Source: Bacteroidales bacterium
Lineage (GTDB): Bacteria > Bacteroidota > Bacteroidia > Bacteroidales > Paludibacteraceae
DNA length: 7,065 bases
Direction of reading: 5' to 3'
Assembly: GCA_900768725.1 (NCBI GenBank)
Contig: CAAGDU010000179.1
Span: 1 to 7,065 of the forward strand
Below, in pieces: positions 1 to 5,961 of this stretch (its first letter is position 1; each line of letters begins with the position of its first letter). The position numbers and the translations under genes are program-made. The notes under the pieces are model-generated. The model did no database searches, was not told the origin of the DNA, and was given only the letters and a program-made list of their open reading frames with translations.

Positions 1-151
1 GGCTTTCAACGAGTGGAGTGTCGCCCATAACGTAGGGGCAAGCCCCTACGCTAAACTATTTCGCCCCTTCGGGGCTTGCAATGAGTGGAGTGTCGCCCAT
101 AACATAGGGGCAAGCCCCTACGCTAAACTATATCGTCCCTTCGGGGCTTGC
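1..151. repeat. 72-bp palindromic repeat, two tandem copies
   Basis: Two near-identical 72-bp units lie head to tail, about 8-79 and 80-151; the first bases of the window suggest that the array begins further upstream. Each unit carries a shared leader (GAGTGGAGTGTCGCCCATAA), a GC-rich stem-loop with 8-bp arms and a CAAG loop (31-50 in unit 1), a short AT spacer, and a second small hairpin, GCCCC-TTC-GGGGC. I found only a handful of substitutions between the copies; one at 104 breaks a base pair of the first stem. The two-hairpin design resembles REP-type intergenic elements. No transposase is visible. The short reverse-strand reading frame over 128-340 is made from this repeat DNA and is not a gene. 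Confidence 0.85.
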
Positions 152-208
152 AATCAAGCAATAATTAAGGTAATGATATACACGTTGACCCATAATGCTT
201 ACTAAACA

Positions 209-303
209 AAAAGCCCCAACGGGGCGACATAAAACAGCGTAGGGGCTCGCCCCTACGAACACACACACACACCCACAACGCAAGCACTGTAAGGGGCGAC
301 ATA
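209..303 (-). repeat. Inverted, diverged copy of the palindromic repeat
   Basis: Read on the minus strand, this stretch has the same order of parts as the units at 8-151. The long stem has arms CGTAGGGG (238-245) and CCCCTACG (250-257) around a CTCG loop, and a GCCCC-AAC-GGGGC hairpin sits at 213-225, followed by the GGCGACAT tail. A second fragment of that tail (GGGGCGACATAA) recurs at 293-304. Between them is a short (AC)7 run at 259-272. Together with the copies at 8-151 this fills most of the 398 bp before the first gene; nothing else is recognisable there except AT-rich leader DNA at 304-386. Confidence 0.75.
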
Positions 304-386
304 ACTCAATTTTGAATCGACGAGTCAACACGTATTTCATTGCTATAATTAATGGTTAATTACACGGTAATTGATGTTAGAAGAAT

Positions 387-396
387 AAGGAGAAGG
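387..396 (+). promoter_or_regulatory. Shine-Dalgarno-like site of hsdR
   Basis: AAGGAGAAGG lies just before the ATG at 399, with the AGGAG core ending 6 nt from it. Clear Shine-Dalgarno sites are uncommon in Bacteroidota, and none of the other genes in this window has one this good. It supports 399 as the start. No convincing TAnnTTTG promoter box is visible in 304-386. Confidence 0.55.
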
Positions 397-398
397 TT

Positions 399-2798
399 AT
401 GAATGAGACCGATACCAGAGTGAAGAAAATAGACCCTCGTCTGCACGAGGCGGGCTGGGAAGAGGGCAATATCATCCGCGAGTATGCTATTACTCCCGGG
501 CGCATTGAGCGTATCAGGCATGCCAAGCCAAAGAAGGCAGACTACCTGCTTTGCTACCAGAACCGTCCCCTCGTAGTGGTGGAAGCCAAGGGCGATGAGC
601 ATGATGTGGCAGAAGGCGTGGAGCAAGCGAAAGCGTATGCGCGTATGCTCCACATGCGCTTTGCATACAGCACCAACGGCGACCAAATCTATTTCATAGA
701 CATGGGCGTGCAAGACAGTACGGGCAAGTACACCATTGCCAGCACGGAGTTTCCTATCAACCGTTTTCACGCGCCGCAGGAACTATGGCGCCTGCTGTTC
801 CCCACAGAGGAAGAGGGTTGGCGTGAGCGTTTTGCCAAATGTCCGCTCAACCGCGACGGGAACCGCGAGCCGCGCTACTACCAGCAGAACGCTATCAACG
901 CCGTGCTCGACGCCATAGCCGAGGAGAAAAAGCGTATCCTGCTCACGATGGCAACCGGCACGGGAAAAACCTACACAGCATTCCAGATATGCTGGAAACT
1001 GTTTCAGACCCAATGGAACAAAGACTACCGTCCGAACCAACAGCCGAAGATACTCTTTATCGCCGACCGTAACATCCTTGCCGACCAAGCGTGTATCGAC
1101 TTCGCCTATTTCCCCGAAGATGCTATCGAACGAATCAAACCGCGTGCCTTGCAGCGCGCTCACGGGCAAGTGCCGCAAGCACGAAGCCTGTACTTCACCA
1201 TCTTCCAGACCTTTATGACGCTGGATGGCACAGGCGAACCGTACTATCGGCAATATCCCGCCGATTTCTTCGACCTTGTGATAATAGACGAGTGCCACCG
1301 CGGCGGCGCCAACGACGAGAGCCAGTGGCGCGAGATACTGGAATACTTTGCGCCTGCGTACCAACTCGGTCTGACCGCGACACCCAAGCGGAAAGTGAAC
1401 GCGAACACCTACAACTACTTCGGCGACCCCGTCTATTCCTATTCGCTCAAGCAGGGCATAGAGGACGGCTTCCTCACGCCTTTCCGCGTGCGTATCTCCC
1501 AAAGCAAGATAGACCAATACACCTACGACCCCGCGGACGATGTGGAGGGCGATATAGACCCCGACAAGACCTACACCGAGCAGGATTTCTACCGCGGCAA
1601 CATCCGAATGCGCGAGCGCGATGAACACCGCGTGAAGGAACTGCTGGAGCAGATAGACCCCAACGAGAAAACCATCGTCTTCTGCGCTACGCAACTGCAT
1701 GCGATGGTCATTCGCGACCTGATAAACCAGCATAAGAAATGCCCCGACAATAACTACTGTCAGCGCGTAACCGCCGACGACGGGGCAGAGGGCGAAGCAC
1801 AACTGCGCGCCTTCCAAGACAACGAGAACCTGCGCCCCACCATCCTCACTACCTCGCAGAAACTGTCCACGGGCGTGGATGCCCGCAACGTGCGCAACAT
1901 CGTGCTGCTGCGACCGGTGAACAACATGGTGGAGTTCAAACAGATTATCGGACGCGGCACTCGGCTGTTCGACAACAAATACTATTTCACCATCTACGAC
2001 TTCGTAGGGGCTTCCAAGAACTTTGAAGACCCCGATTGGGACGGCGATGTCTTCTGCCCTATATGCAGCAACAATCCCTGCACGTGCTCCGCGAGACCTC
2101 GTCCGCCGCGCGTCTGCCCTGTGTGCGGGAACAGCCCCTGCACCTGCCCGACGACGACGCCTCAGCCCTGCCCCGTATGCGGACAACTGCCGTGCGTATG
2201 CCCGCCGAAGAAAAAGGTTGTCGTGCGGCTGAGCGAATCGCGAAAAGCGCGACTGCTGCAGACCGAGTGGACGGAACGATTCCAATTCGGCGATGAACTA
2301 ATCAGCCCGCAAGAGTTCTTCCAGCGCCTCTACGGTCGCCTGCCGGAGTTCTTCCAGTCGGAGCAAGACCTACGCGAGCAATGGGCAGACCCGACAAAGC
2401 GGACGGCATTGCTCAACACACTGGAAGAAAACGGGTTTGCCGAGGAGAAACTGGAGATGCTCCGCCACCTGCTGGAGATGGAGGACTACGACCTGCTGGA
2501 CGTGCTGGAGTATGTGGGCTGGAATATCCCCGGGCTGGAGCGGAAACAGCGCGCCGAGGAAGTGCGCATGAGTTATGTATCGACCCTCGCACCCGAGCAA
2601 CAGGAGTTCTTCTCCTTCGTGCTCAACTACTATGTGCGCAACGGCTACAAAGAACTCTCCGGCGAGAACCTCGGTCGATTGATTCAGCAGAAATACACAT
2701 CCGCATACGACGCGCTCCGCCAACTCAATGTCTCGGCAGACGCCCTGCGTAACCAGTACTTCACCCTCCAACGCTACCTCTACCTCTTGACGGCATGA
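399..2798 (+). CDS. hsdR: Type I restriction enzyme R subunit, EcoEI-like (helicase-nuclease)
   Basis: This is the restriction subunit of a type I restriction-modification complex, which translocates DNA using ATP and cuts it; it normally works with HsdM and HsdS. The 799-aa protein has an N-terminal nuclease domain (about 1-150) with D48, the EAK motif at 62-64 and QAKAYA at 76-81, as in HSDR_N PD-(D/E)xK folds. The SF2 helicase follows: Walker A ATGTGKT 185-191, DECH 297-300, LTATP 325-329, TIVFCAT 425-431, and IIGRGTRL 516-523. After DFVGAS (534-539) comes a cysteine-rich linker with three CPxCxxxPCxC units starting at C553, C573 and C591. An EcoEI_R_C-like helical domain spans about 625-797. 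The reading frame is intact. No hsdM or hsdS is present downstream, so partners lie upstream of the window, elsewhere, or are missing. A long reverse-strand frame across 783-2285 is a composition shadow. A stand-alone helicase-nuclease role is the alternative. Confidence 0.93.
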   Translation: MNETDTRVKKIDPRLHEAGWEEGNIIREYAITPGRIERIRHAKPKKADYLLCYQNRPLVVVEAKGDEHDVAEGVEQAKAYARMLHMRFAYSTNGDQIYFIDMGVQDSTGKYTIASTEFPINRFHAPQELWRLLFPTEEEGWRERFAKCPLNRDGNREPRYYQQNAINAVLDAIAEEKKRILLTMATGTGKTYTAFQICWKLFQTQWNKDYRPNQQPKILFIADRNILADQACIDFAYFPEDAIERIKPRALQRAHGQVPQARSLYFTIFQTFMTLDGTGEPYYRQYPADFFDLVIIDECHRGGANDESQWREILEYFAPAYQLGLTATPKRKVNANTYNYFGDPVYSYSLKQGIEDGFLTPFRVRISQSKIDQYTYDPADDVEGDIDPDKTYTEQDFYRGNIRMRERDEHRVKELLEQIDPNEKTIVFCATQLHAMVIRDLINQHKKCPDNNYCQRVTADDGAEGEAQLRAFQDNENLRPTILTTSQKLSTGVDARNVRNIVLLRPVNNMVEFKQIIGRGTRLFDNKYYFTIYDFVGASKNFEDPDWDGDVFCPICSNNPCTCSARPRPPRVCPVCGNSPCTCPTTTPQPCPVCGQLPCVCPPKKKVVVRLSESRKARLLQTEWTERFQFGDELISPQEFFQRLYGRLPEFFQSEQDLREQWADPTKRTALLNTLEENGFAEEKLEMLRHLLEMEDYDLLDVLEYVGWNIPGLERKQRAEEVRMSYVSTLAPEQQEFFSFVLNYYVRNGYKELSGENLGRLIQQKYTSAYDALRQLNVSADALRNQYFTLQRYLYLLTA

Positions 2799-2850
2799 GA
2801 TGTATGAATTAAGAATTATGAGGGCTCTGACTACTAACGATTATTTCAGT

Positions 2851-2869
2851 TACCGAGAAAAACTCGGTA
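2851..2869. other. Hairpin between hsdR and yicC
   Basis: TACCGAG (2851-2857) and CTCGGTA (2863-2869) form a perfect 7-bp stem around AAAAA. It lies 53 bp after the hsdR stop and 42 bp before yicC. No run of T follows on either strand, so it is not a standard intrinsic terminator. It may help end hsdR transcription, act in the yicC leader, or be chance. The rest of this 113-bp gap is AT-rich and holds nothing else I recognise. Confidence 0.4.
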
Positions 2870-2911
2870 GTTCAAACACCAAAAATTGAACATTAAATAA
2901 AACTACATGAT

Positions 2912-3808
2912 ATGATACTATCTATGACCGGTTATGGCAAAGCCGAAAGCCAAATGGAGAATACAAAGATTGTTGTGGAACTGCGGGGGTTGAACTCGAA
3001 GTCGCTGGATTTGAGCACGCGGATGGCTCCGCAGTTACGCAACAAAGAGTTGGAGATTCGCACGATTATCAACCAACGGTTGGAGCGGGGGAAGATAGAC
3101 CTTAGCATTCAGTTGGAGAGCGTGCAAGGCGATGCTGAGAGCACCATGTTCACCCCTATCAACAAAGAGGCGTTTGCGTATTATTATAAGGAGTTGCGGG
3201 CGTTGCAGGCGGAGGTGGGCATGGAGGCTGAGCCGCTGACGGGCACCATACTGCGTCTGCCGGACGTGATGCGAGTGCAGGAGGAGAGCACCATCAGCGA
3301 GGAGCAATGGGCTGTGGTGAAAGCGACGCTCATGAGCGCGATAGACCATTTCATCGCCTTCCGCACGCAGGAGGGCGCGTCGCTGGAGCGTATGTTCACC
3401 GAGAAACTGGACGGTATCGCGGCGTTGCTGGCGGAGGTAGAGCCCTATGAGAAGAGCCGCGTGGAGAAGATACGCGGGCGGCTGTTCGGGAACCTCGAGC
3501 AGTTGTCCGAAGAGACACGCCAGAAGGTGGACATGAACCGACTGGAGCAGGAGATGATTTACTACCTCGAGAAATTAGACATCAACGAGGAGAAAGTGCG
3601 CTTGACCAATCATATCAAGTACTTCCGCGAGACGATGGCGGGGGATGGCAGCGGCGTAGGGAAGAAACTCGGCTTCATCGCGCAGGAGATGGGACGCGAG
3701 ATAAACACGCTGGGCAGCAAGAGCAACCAGAGCGAGATGCAGATTATCGTGGTGAAGATGAAAGATATCCTCGAACAAATCAAAGAGCAGGTGCTGAATG
3801 TGCTATAG
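2912..3808 (+). CDS. yicC: YicC family endoribonuclease
   Basis: YicC proteins are cytoplasmic endoribonucleases implicated in RNA turnover. The 298-aa length is typical of the family. The start matches the conserved opening: MILSMTGYG at 1-9, with SMTGYG the family signature. The YicC-like N-terminal domain continues through ELRGLNSKSLD (23-33) and RGKIDLSIQLE (59-69). The C-terminal DUF1732-type domain has DINEEKVRL (223-231), GKKLGFIAQEMGREINTLGSKS (in 250-271) and the closing helix KDILEQIKEQVLNVL. No obvious ribosome binding site precedes the ATG, as is usual in Bacteroidota. YicC and guanylate kinase genes are neighbours in many bacteria, which supports both calls, although here a 235-bp repeat-filled gap separates them. 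The frame is intact and no key motif appears missing. Confidence 0.95.
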   Translation: MILSMTGYGKAESQMENTKIVVELRGLNSKSLDLSTRMAPQLRNKELEIRTIINQRLERGKIDLSIQLESVQGDAESTMFTPINKEAFAYYYKELRALQAEVGMEAEPLTGTILRLPDVMRVQEESTISEEQWAVVKATLMSAIDHFIAFRTQEGASLERMFTEKLDGIAALLAEVEPYEKSRVEKIRGRLFGNLEQLSEETRQKVDMNRLEQEMIYYLEKLDINEEKVRLTNHIKYFRETMAGDGSGVGKKLGFIAQEMGREINTLGSKSNQSEMQIIVVKMKDILEQIKEQVLNVL

Positions 3809-3832
3809 GACAAAGGACCGTTCGCGACGCTC

Positions 3833-3870
3833 AGGACCCCCTCCAACTCCCCCTACAGAGGGGGAGGGTG
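3833..3870. repeat. GC-rich intergenic palindrome
   Basis: A perfect stem, CTCCCCCT (3847-3854) with AGGGGGAG (3859-3866) around ACAG, is embedded in a C-rich/G-rich segment. It sits 38 bp after the yicC stop. No T tract follows, so intrinsic termination is doubtful, though it could slow polymerase or protect the 3' end of the yicC transcript. From memory, similar C-rich/G-rich hairpins occur between genes in many Bacteroidota genomes; this has not been checked here. The adjoining 3871-3929 is unremarkable AT-rich DNA. Confidence 0.6.
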
Positions 3871-3929
3871 AGAAGTTACCTTCGACTGTAGAAACCAGTT
3901 ACTTGTAGATGAGTTAATGTATTCAGTTA

Positions 3930-4020
3930 TATCGCCCTTACAGGGCTTGCACGGTGGTCGTTCTGCTTTCCGCAGGGGCAAGCCCCTGCGCTGGTTTATT
4001 CCGCCCCTTCGGGGCTTGCG
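3930..4020 (+). repeat. Further copy of the palindromic repeat, before gmk
   Basis: This has the parts of the units at 8-151 in the same order: CGCCCTTACAGGGCTTGC at 3933-3950, a long stem CGCAGGGG (3971-3978) / CCCCTGCG (3983-3990) with the same CAAG loop, an AT spacer, then GCCCC-TTC-GGGGC at 4003-4015. Compared with the window-start copy, a T-A pair in the long stem is replaced by C-G on both arms, so pairing is kept. The gmk frame is open through part of this repeat back to 3954, but that extension is repeat DNA rather than protein. Confidence 0.75.
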
Positions 4021-4021
4021 T

Positions 4022-4037
4022 TACAAATTTACAAATT
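4022..4037. repeat. Short ACAAATTT tandem repeat next to the gmk start
   Basis: Two copies of the 8-bp unit (ACAAATTT, ACAAATTA) end 6 bp before the gmk ATG. The same unit recurs after nadD and around the start of the last gene. The AT-rich leader may keep the start region unstructured, which suits initiation without a Shine-Dalgarno site; that role is inferred. Confidence 0.6.
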
Positions 4038-4043
4038 ATATAT

Positions 4044-4607
4044 ATGATTCTTATTTTTTGTGCTCCGAGCGGGAGCGGTAAATCTACTATGGTGAAGCAC
4101 CTGCTGAGTCGGTTTCCGGGTCAGTTCGCGCTGAGTGTGTCGTGTACGACGCGTGCCCCACGGGGGCAGGAGCAGGAAGGCAGGGAGTACTATTTCGTCT
4201 CGCGCGAGGCGTTTGAGCAACATATCGCTAATGGCGATTTCATCGAGTATGAGCAGGTGTACGAGGGGCTATACTACGGCACGTTGCGGTCGGAGATAGA
4301 GCGCATACAGTCGGCAGGCATGACGGCGGTGTTCGACATCGACGTGAAAGGCGGGCTGAACCTAAAGCGTATCTTCGGCGATGAGGCGGCAGCAGTGTTC
4401 ATCGCGCCGCCATCGGTGGAAGAATTGTCGCGCCGTCTGCACGGCAGAGGCGACACCTCGGAGGAGATGATTCAGAAACGGTTGGCGAAAGCCACTATCG
4501 AGTTGGCAGACGCGCCGAAGTTCGACTATATCATCACCAACGATGACTTGCAGAAAGCGCAACATACGCTGGAGGAGTTGGTGAAGAATCTTGGAATGGT
4601 GAAGTAA
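4044..4607 (+). CDS. gmk: Guanylate kinase
   Basis: Guanylate kinase phosphorylates GMP to GDP using ATP, an essential cytoplasmic step of purine nucleotide synthesis. The 187-aa protein has the P-loop APSGSGKST at 7-15, the GMP-binding segment from SVSCTTRAPR (31-40) through GREYYF (46-51), YYGT at 77-80, DIDVKGG at 98-104 and the lid segment RLHGRGDTSEE at 131-141. Length and order match bacterial Gmk. I place the start at 4044: it puts the first beta strand (MILIFCAPSG) directly at the N-terminus. An in-frame ATG at 3954 would add 30 residues encoded by the palindromic and ACAAATTT repeats, unlike any Gmk I know. The next gene begins 33 bp downstream, in the same frame, so the two are probably cotranscribed. 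Confidence 0.96.
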   Translation: MILIFCAPSGSGKSTMVKHLLSRFPGQFALSVSCTTRAPRGQEQEGREYYFVSREAFEQHIANGDFIEYEQVYEGLYYGTLRSEIERIQSAGMTAVFDIDVKGGLNLKRIFGDEAAAVFIAPPSVEELSRRLHGRGDTSEEMIQKRLAKATIELADAPKFDYIITNDDLQKAQHTLEELVKNLGMVK

Positions 4608-4640
4608 AAACGAAAAAATCAAGGACTCGAAACGCCCACC

Positions 4641-5045
4641 ATGCAAATAGAAACACCCATCGGCACACTCGCTTTTCCGCTTCCGACGGCATTGTCCGAC
4701 CAACTGCAAAGCGAACTATCCGCATATTTCCGCGGTGAAAGGCGCACATTCTCCCCAGACCTCATGGAGGCGGCAGAATTGGCTGTTCCCTGCCTCGGCA
4801 CTCTCTTTCAACAGTCGGTATGGCATGCCATTATGGATATACCCTATGGCACCACCATCATCTACTCAGACTTGGCACGTCGCATAGGTCGCCCTCGCGC
4901 CGTGCGGGCTGTGGCGTCAGCCTGCGGGAGCAATCCCTTCCCCATCATAGTTCCATGCCACCGAGTGGTGGCGAAGAATGGTATCGGAGGCTTTGCTCTC
5001 GGCATACCTACCAAGCAGTACTTGCTCCGCCTCGAAGCGAAGTAG
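4641..5045 (+). CDS. ogt: O6-alkylguanine-DNA alkyltransferase (MGMT family), short form
   Basis: This family repairs O6-alkylguanine in DNA by transferring the alkyl group irreversibly to its own cysteine. The 134-aa protein has the HTH-containing catalytic domain: IPYGTTIIYSDLA at 67-79, the arginine-finger segment RAVRAVASA at 86-94 (R89 by analogy with human R128), the active site PCHRV at 105-109 with nucleophile C106, and GGFALG plus KQYLLRLE near the end. C106 is present, so it is not an alkyltransferase-like protein lacking the cysteine. The N-terminal region, about 55 residues ahead of the catalytic block, is shorter than in Ogt or human MGMT (171 and 207 aa in total). Upstream codons after the gmk stop are open but contain no start. 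It lies between gmk and nadD, perhaps a lineage-specific insertion into a housekeeping run. Confidence 0.93.
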   Translation: MQIETPIGTLAFPLPTALSDQLQSELSAYFRGERRTFSPDLMEAAELAVPCLGTLFQQSVWHAIMDIPYGTTIIYSDLARRIGRPRAVRAVASACGSNPFPIIVPCHRVVAKNGIGGFALGIPTKQYLLRLEAK

Positions 5046-5244
5046 CCGATGACCTCATATTTCACCTGCAAAAGAGCGGTGAGAAATGCAATAGACCTAC
5101 AAAAAAAACGCGAAACATTGTGTACTCTTAGCCATTCATACACACAAAAAAATGATCCGAACAATAAGCCTTCTAAACCTCCCCCAAGAGAGACTCTCAA
5201 ACAAATATTTTCTAATACTGAATTCACATTGTTTTAACTAAGTT
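5046..5244. other. AT-rich gap before nadD with no recognisable gene
   Basis: This 199-bp stretch is distinctly richer in A and T than the flanking genes. A 62-codon frame at 5049-5237 is open, but the product is low-complexity (poly-Lys, Asn, Pro) and resembles no family I know. I see no TAnnTTTG promoter box, no hairpin with a T tract and none of the repeat families found in the other gaps. It probably contains the nadD leader. Confidence 0.4.
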
Positions 5245-5808
5245 ATGCAGATTGGTATCTACGGCGGTTCATTCAACCCCGTGCATTACGGGCACGTGGG
5301 GTTGGCAAAGTGGGTGGCGGAGCACACCGACTTGGACGAGGTATGGATGATGGTGTCGCCCAACAACCCGCTGAAAGACAGCCGCGAGTTGGCAGACGAG
5401 CAGGAGCGGCTGGAGGGCGTGCGAAAGGCGATAGAGGGCATTCCGCATGTGGTGGCATGCGACTTTGAGTTTAGTCTGCCGCGACCGTCGTACACCGCCA
5501 ACACCCTGCGCGCCTTAACCGCAGCCTATCCGCAACATACTTTCAGCCTTATCATCGGCGAGGATAACCTGCGGATTCTGCCCCGCTGGCGGGAATGGGA
5601 ATACATCGTTTCCCGCTACCGTATCTTCGTCTATCCGAGAAGGGACGCGGGCTGTAGTCAGTGGTCAGTGGTCAGTGGTCAGTTGCCGGACAACGCACAG
5701 ATAATCATGCTGGAAGACGCACCGTATTTCGACATTTCCAGCACGGAGATACGAAACAATTTGAAAATTAACAATCCCGACATGTCGGGACAAGTTCCGA
5801 AAATTTGA
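5245..5808 (+). CDS. nadD: Nicotinate-nucleotide adenylyltransferase, with repeat-derived segments
   Basis: NadD adenylylates nicotinate mononucleotide to deamido-NAD in NAD synthesis. The 187-aa frame has the nucleotidyltransferase signature GGSFNPVHYGH (7-17), PNNPLK (39-44), LPRPSYT (78-84), IIGEDN (103-108), PRWREWE (113-119) and ISSTEIR (164-170), so the catalytic core is complete. Two regions are odd. Residues 138-146 (SQWSVVSGQ) are encoded by a 7-bp tandem repeat (5657-5684) in the loop between VYPRR and the ISSTEIR strand. After NNL (171-173) the protein ends with 14 residues (KINNPDMSGQVPKI) written by an AT-rich repeat and a GC palindrome, and the stop lies in the repeat. Typical NadD proteins carry about 20-30 more residues there, with an RYFLP...VYEYI-like segment, which I cannot find downstream. 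The gene may still be functional, since the active-site motifs are intact, but the C-terminus looks eroded. Confidence 0.9.
   Translation: MQIGIYGGSFNPVHYGHVGLAKWVAEHTDLDEVWMMVSPNNPLKDSRELADEQERLEGVRKAIEGIPHVVACDFEFSLPRPSYTANTLRALTAAYPQHTFSLIIGEDNLRILPRWREWEYIVSRYRIFVYPRRDAGCSQWSVVSGQLPDNAQIIMLEDAPYFDISSTEIRNNLKINNPDMSGQVPKI
5657..5684. repeat. 7-bp tandem repeat (GTCAGTG)n inside nadD
   Basis: GTCAGTG is repeated three times and followed by GTCAGTT. Four units make 28 bp, not a multiple of three, so gain or loss of one unit would shift the nadD frame before the ISSTEIR motif. From memory, GTCAGTG-type runs are found as intergenic or gene-edge repeats in other Bacteroidota. Here the run sits wholly within coding sequence. 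Confidence 0.85.
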
Positions 5809-5814
5809 AAATTA
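5758..5814. repeat. Palindrome flanked by 13-bp direct repeats at the nadD 3' end
   Basis: AATTTGAAAATTA occurs exactly at 5758-5770 and 5802-5814. Between them lies the perfect 16-bp palindrome TCCCGACATGTCGGGA (5775-5790). The nadD stop codon (5806-5808) is in the second direct repeat. The arrangement could be an inserted palindromic element with duplicated flanks, or the product of slippage among AT repeats. A closely related palindrome occurs at 6269-6284. Confidence 0.8.
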
Positions 5815-5844
5815 TTAGTTATGCATAGAGCAATTTTCAAATTT
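5801..5844. terminator. AT-only inverted repeat after nadD, possible weak terminator
   Basis: AAATTTGAAAATT (5801-5813) is the exact reverse complement of AATTTTCAAATTT (5832-5844), with an 18-bp loop. The stem overlaps the nadD stop, and a T run lies at 5866-5870 after further repeats. The stem has almost no GC pairs, so terminator activity is doubtful; the symmetry may simply come from the repeat family. Confidence 0.3.
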
Positions 5845-5870
5845 ACAAATTTACAAATTTACAAATTTTT
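5837..5870. repeat. 8-bp tandem repeat (ACAAATTT)n after nadD
   Basis: One TCAAATTT unit is followed by three exact ACAAATTT units (5845-5868) and TT. The unit is the same as that beside the gmk start and close to the units at 6304-6327. It lies just upstream of the promoter at 5882-5912. Confidence 0.85.
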
Positions 5871-5881
5871 CATCTAAACGC

Positions 5882-5912
5882 TTGCTTATATCAAAAGTTT
5901 TTCGTACCTTTG
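5882..5912 (+). promoter_or_regulatory. Bacteroidota-type promoter for the small HTH-like gene
   Basis: TACCTTTG at 5905-5912 matches the TAnnTTTG -7 box of the primary sigma factor of Bacteroidota. A TTG at 5882-5884 sits 20 bp upstream, in the right place for the -33 element. Transcription would begin around 5917-5921, leaving a leader of about 40 nt before the ATG at 5962. This is the only clear box of this kind I found in the intergenic DNA of the window. Confidence 0.75.
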
Positions 5913-5961
5913 CAGCGCAAAAGAAAATAACGTAACATTAACCATAAAAAACAACACAATT

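Noticed and set aside
1..303. CRISPR array
   Set aside because: Repeats are 72 bp, directly abutting and palindromic, with no unique spacers of constant length and no cas gene in the window.
333..349. Promoter before hsdR (TATTTCAT or TATAAT)
   Set aside because: The first matches TAnnTTTG poorly; the second has no partner element at a fitting distance.
128..770. Minus-strand frames of 70 and 136 codons near the window start
   Set aside because: The first is made of palindromic repeats and the (AC)7 run; the second overlaps the hsdR start. Neither shows a domain or a start context.
2003..2010. CGTAGGGG inside hsdR as a repeat fragment
   Set aside because: Only the 8-bp core matches, with no second arm, and it encodes the conserved DFVGAS segment, so it is coincidence.
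783..2285. 500-codon open frame on the minus strand
   Set aside because: It lies wholly inside hsdR, whose protein has all expected motifs in order. The antisense product has no recognisable domain and is a by-product of GC-rich codon use.
3954..4043. Longer gmk start adding 30 residues
   Set aside because: The extension is encoded by the palindromic and ACAAATTT repeats, and the P-loop would be displaced from its normal place close to the N-terminus.
5049..5237. 62-codon frame between ogt and nadD
   Set aside because: Low-complexity composition, no known motif and no promoter or ribosome site; more likely an open stretch of AT-rich leader.
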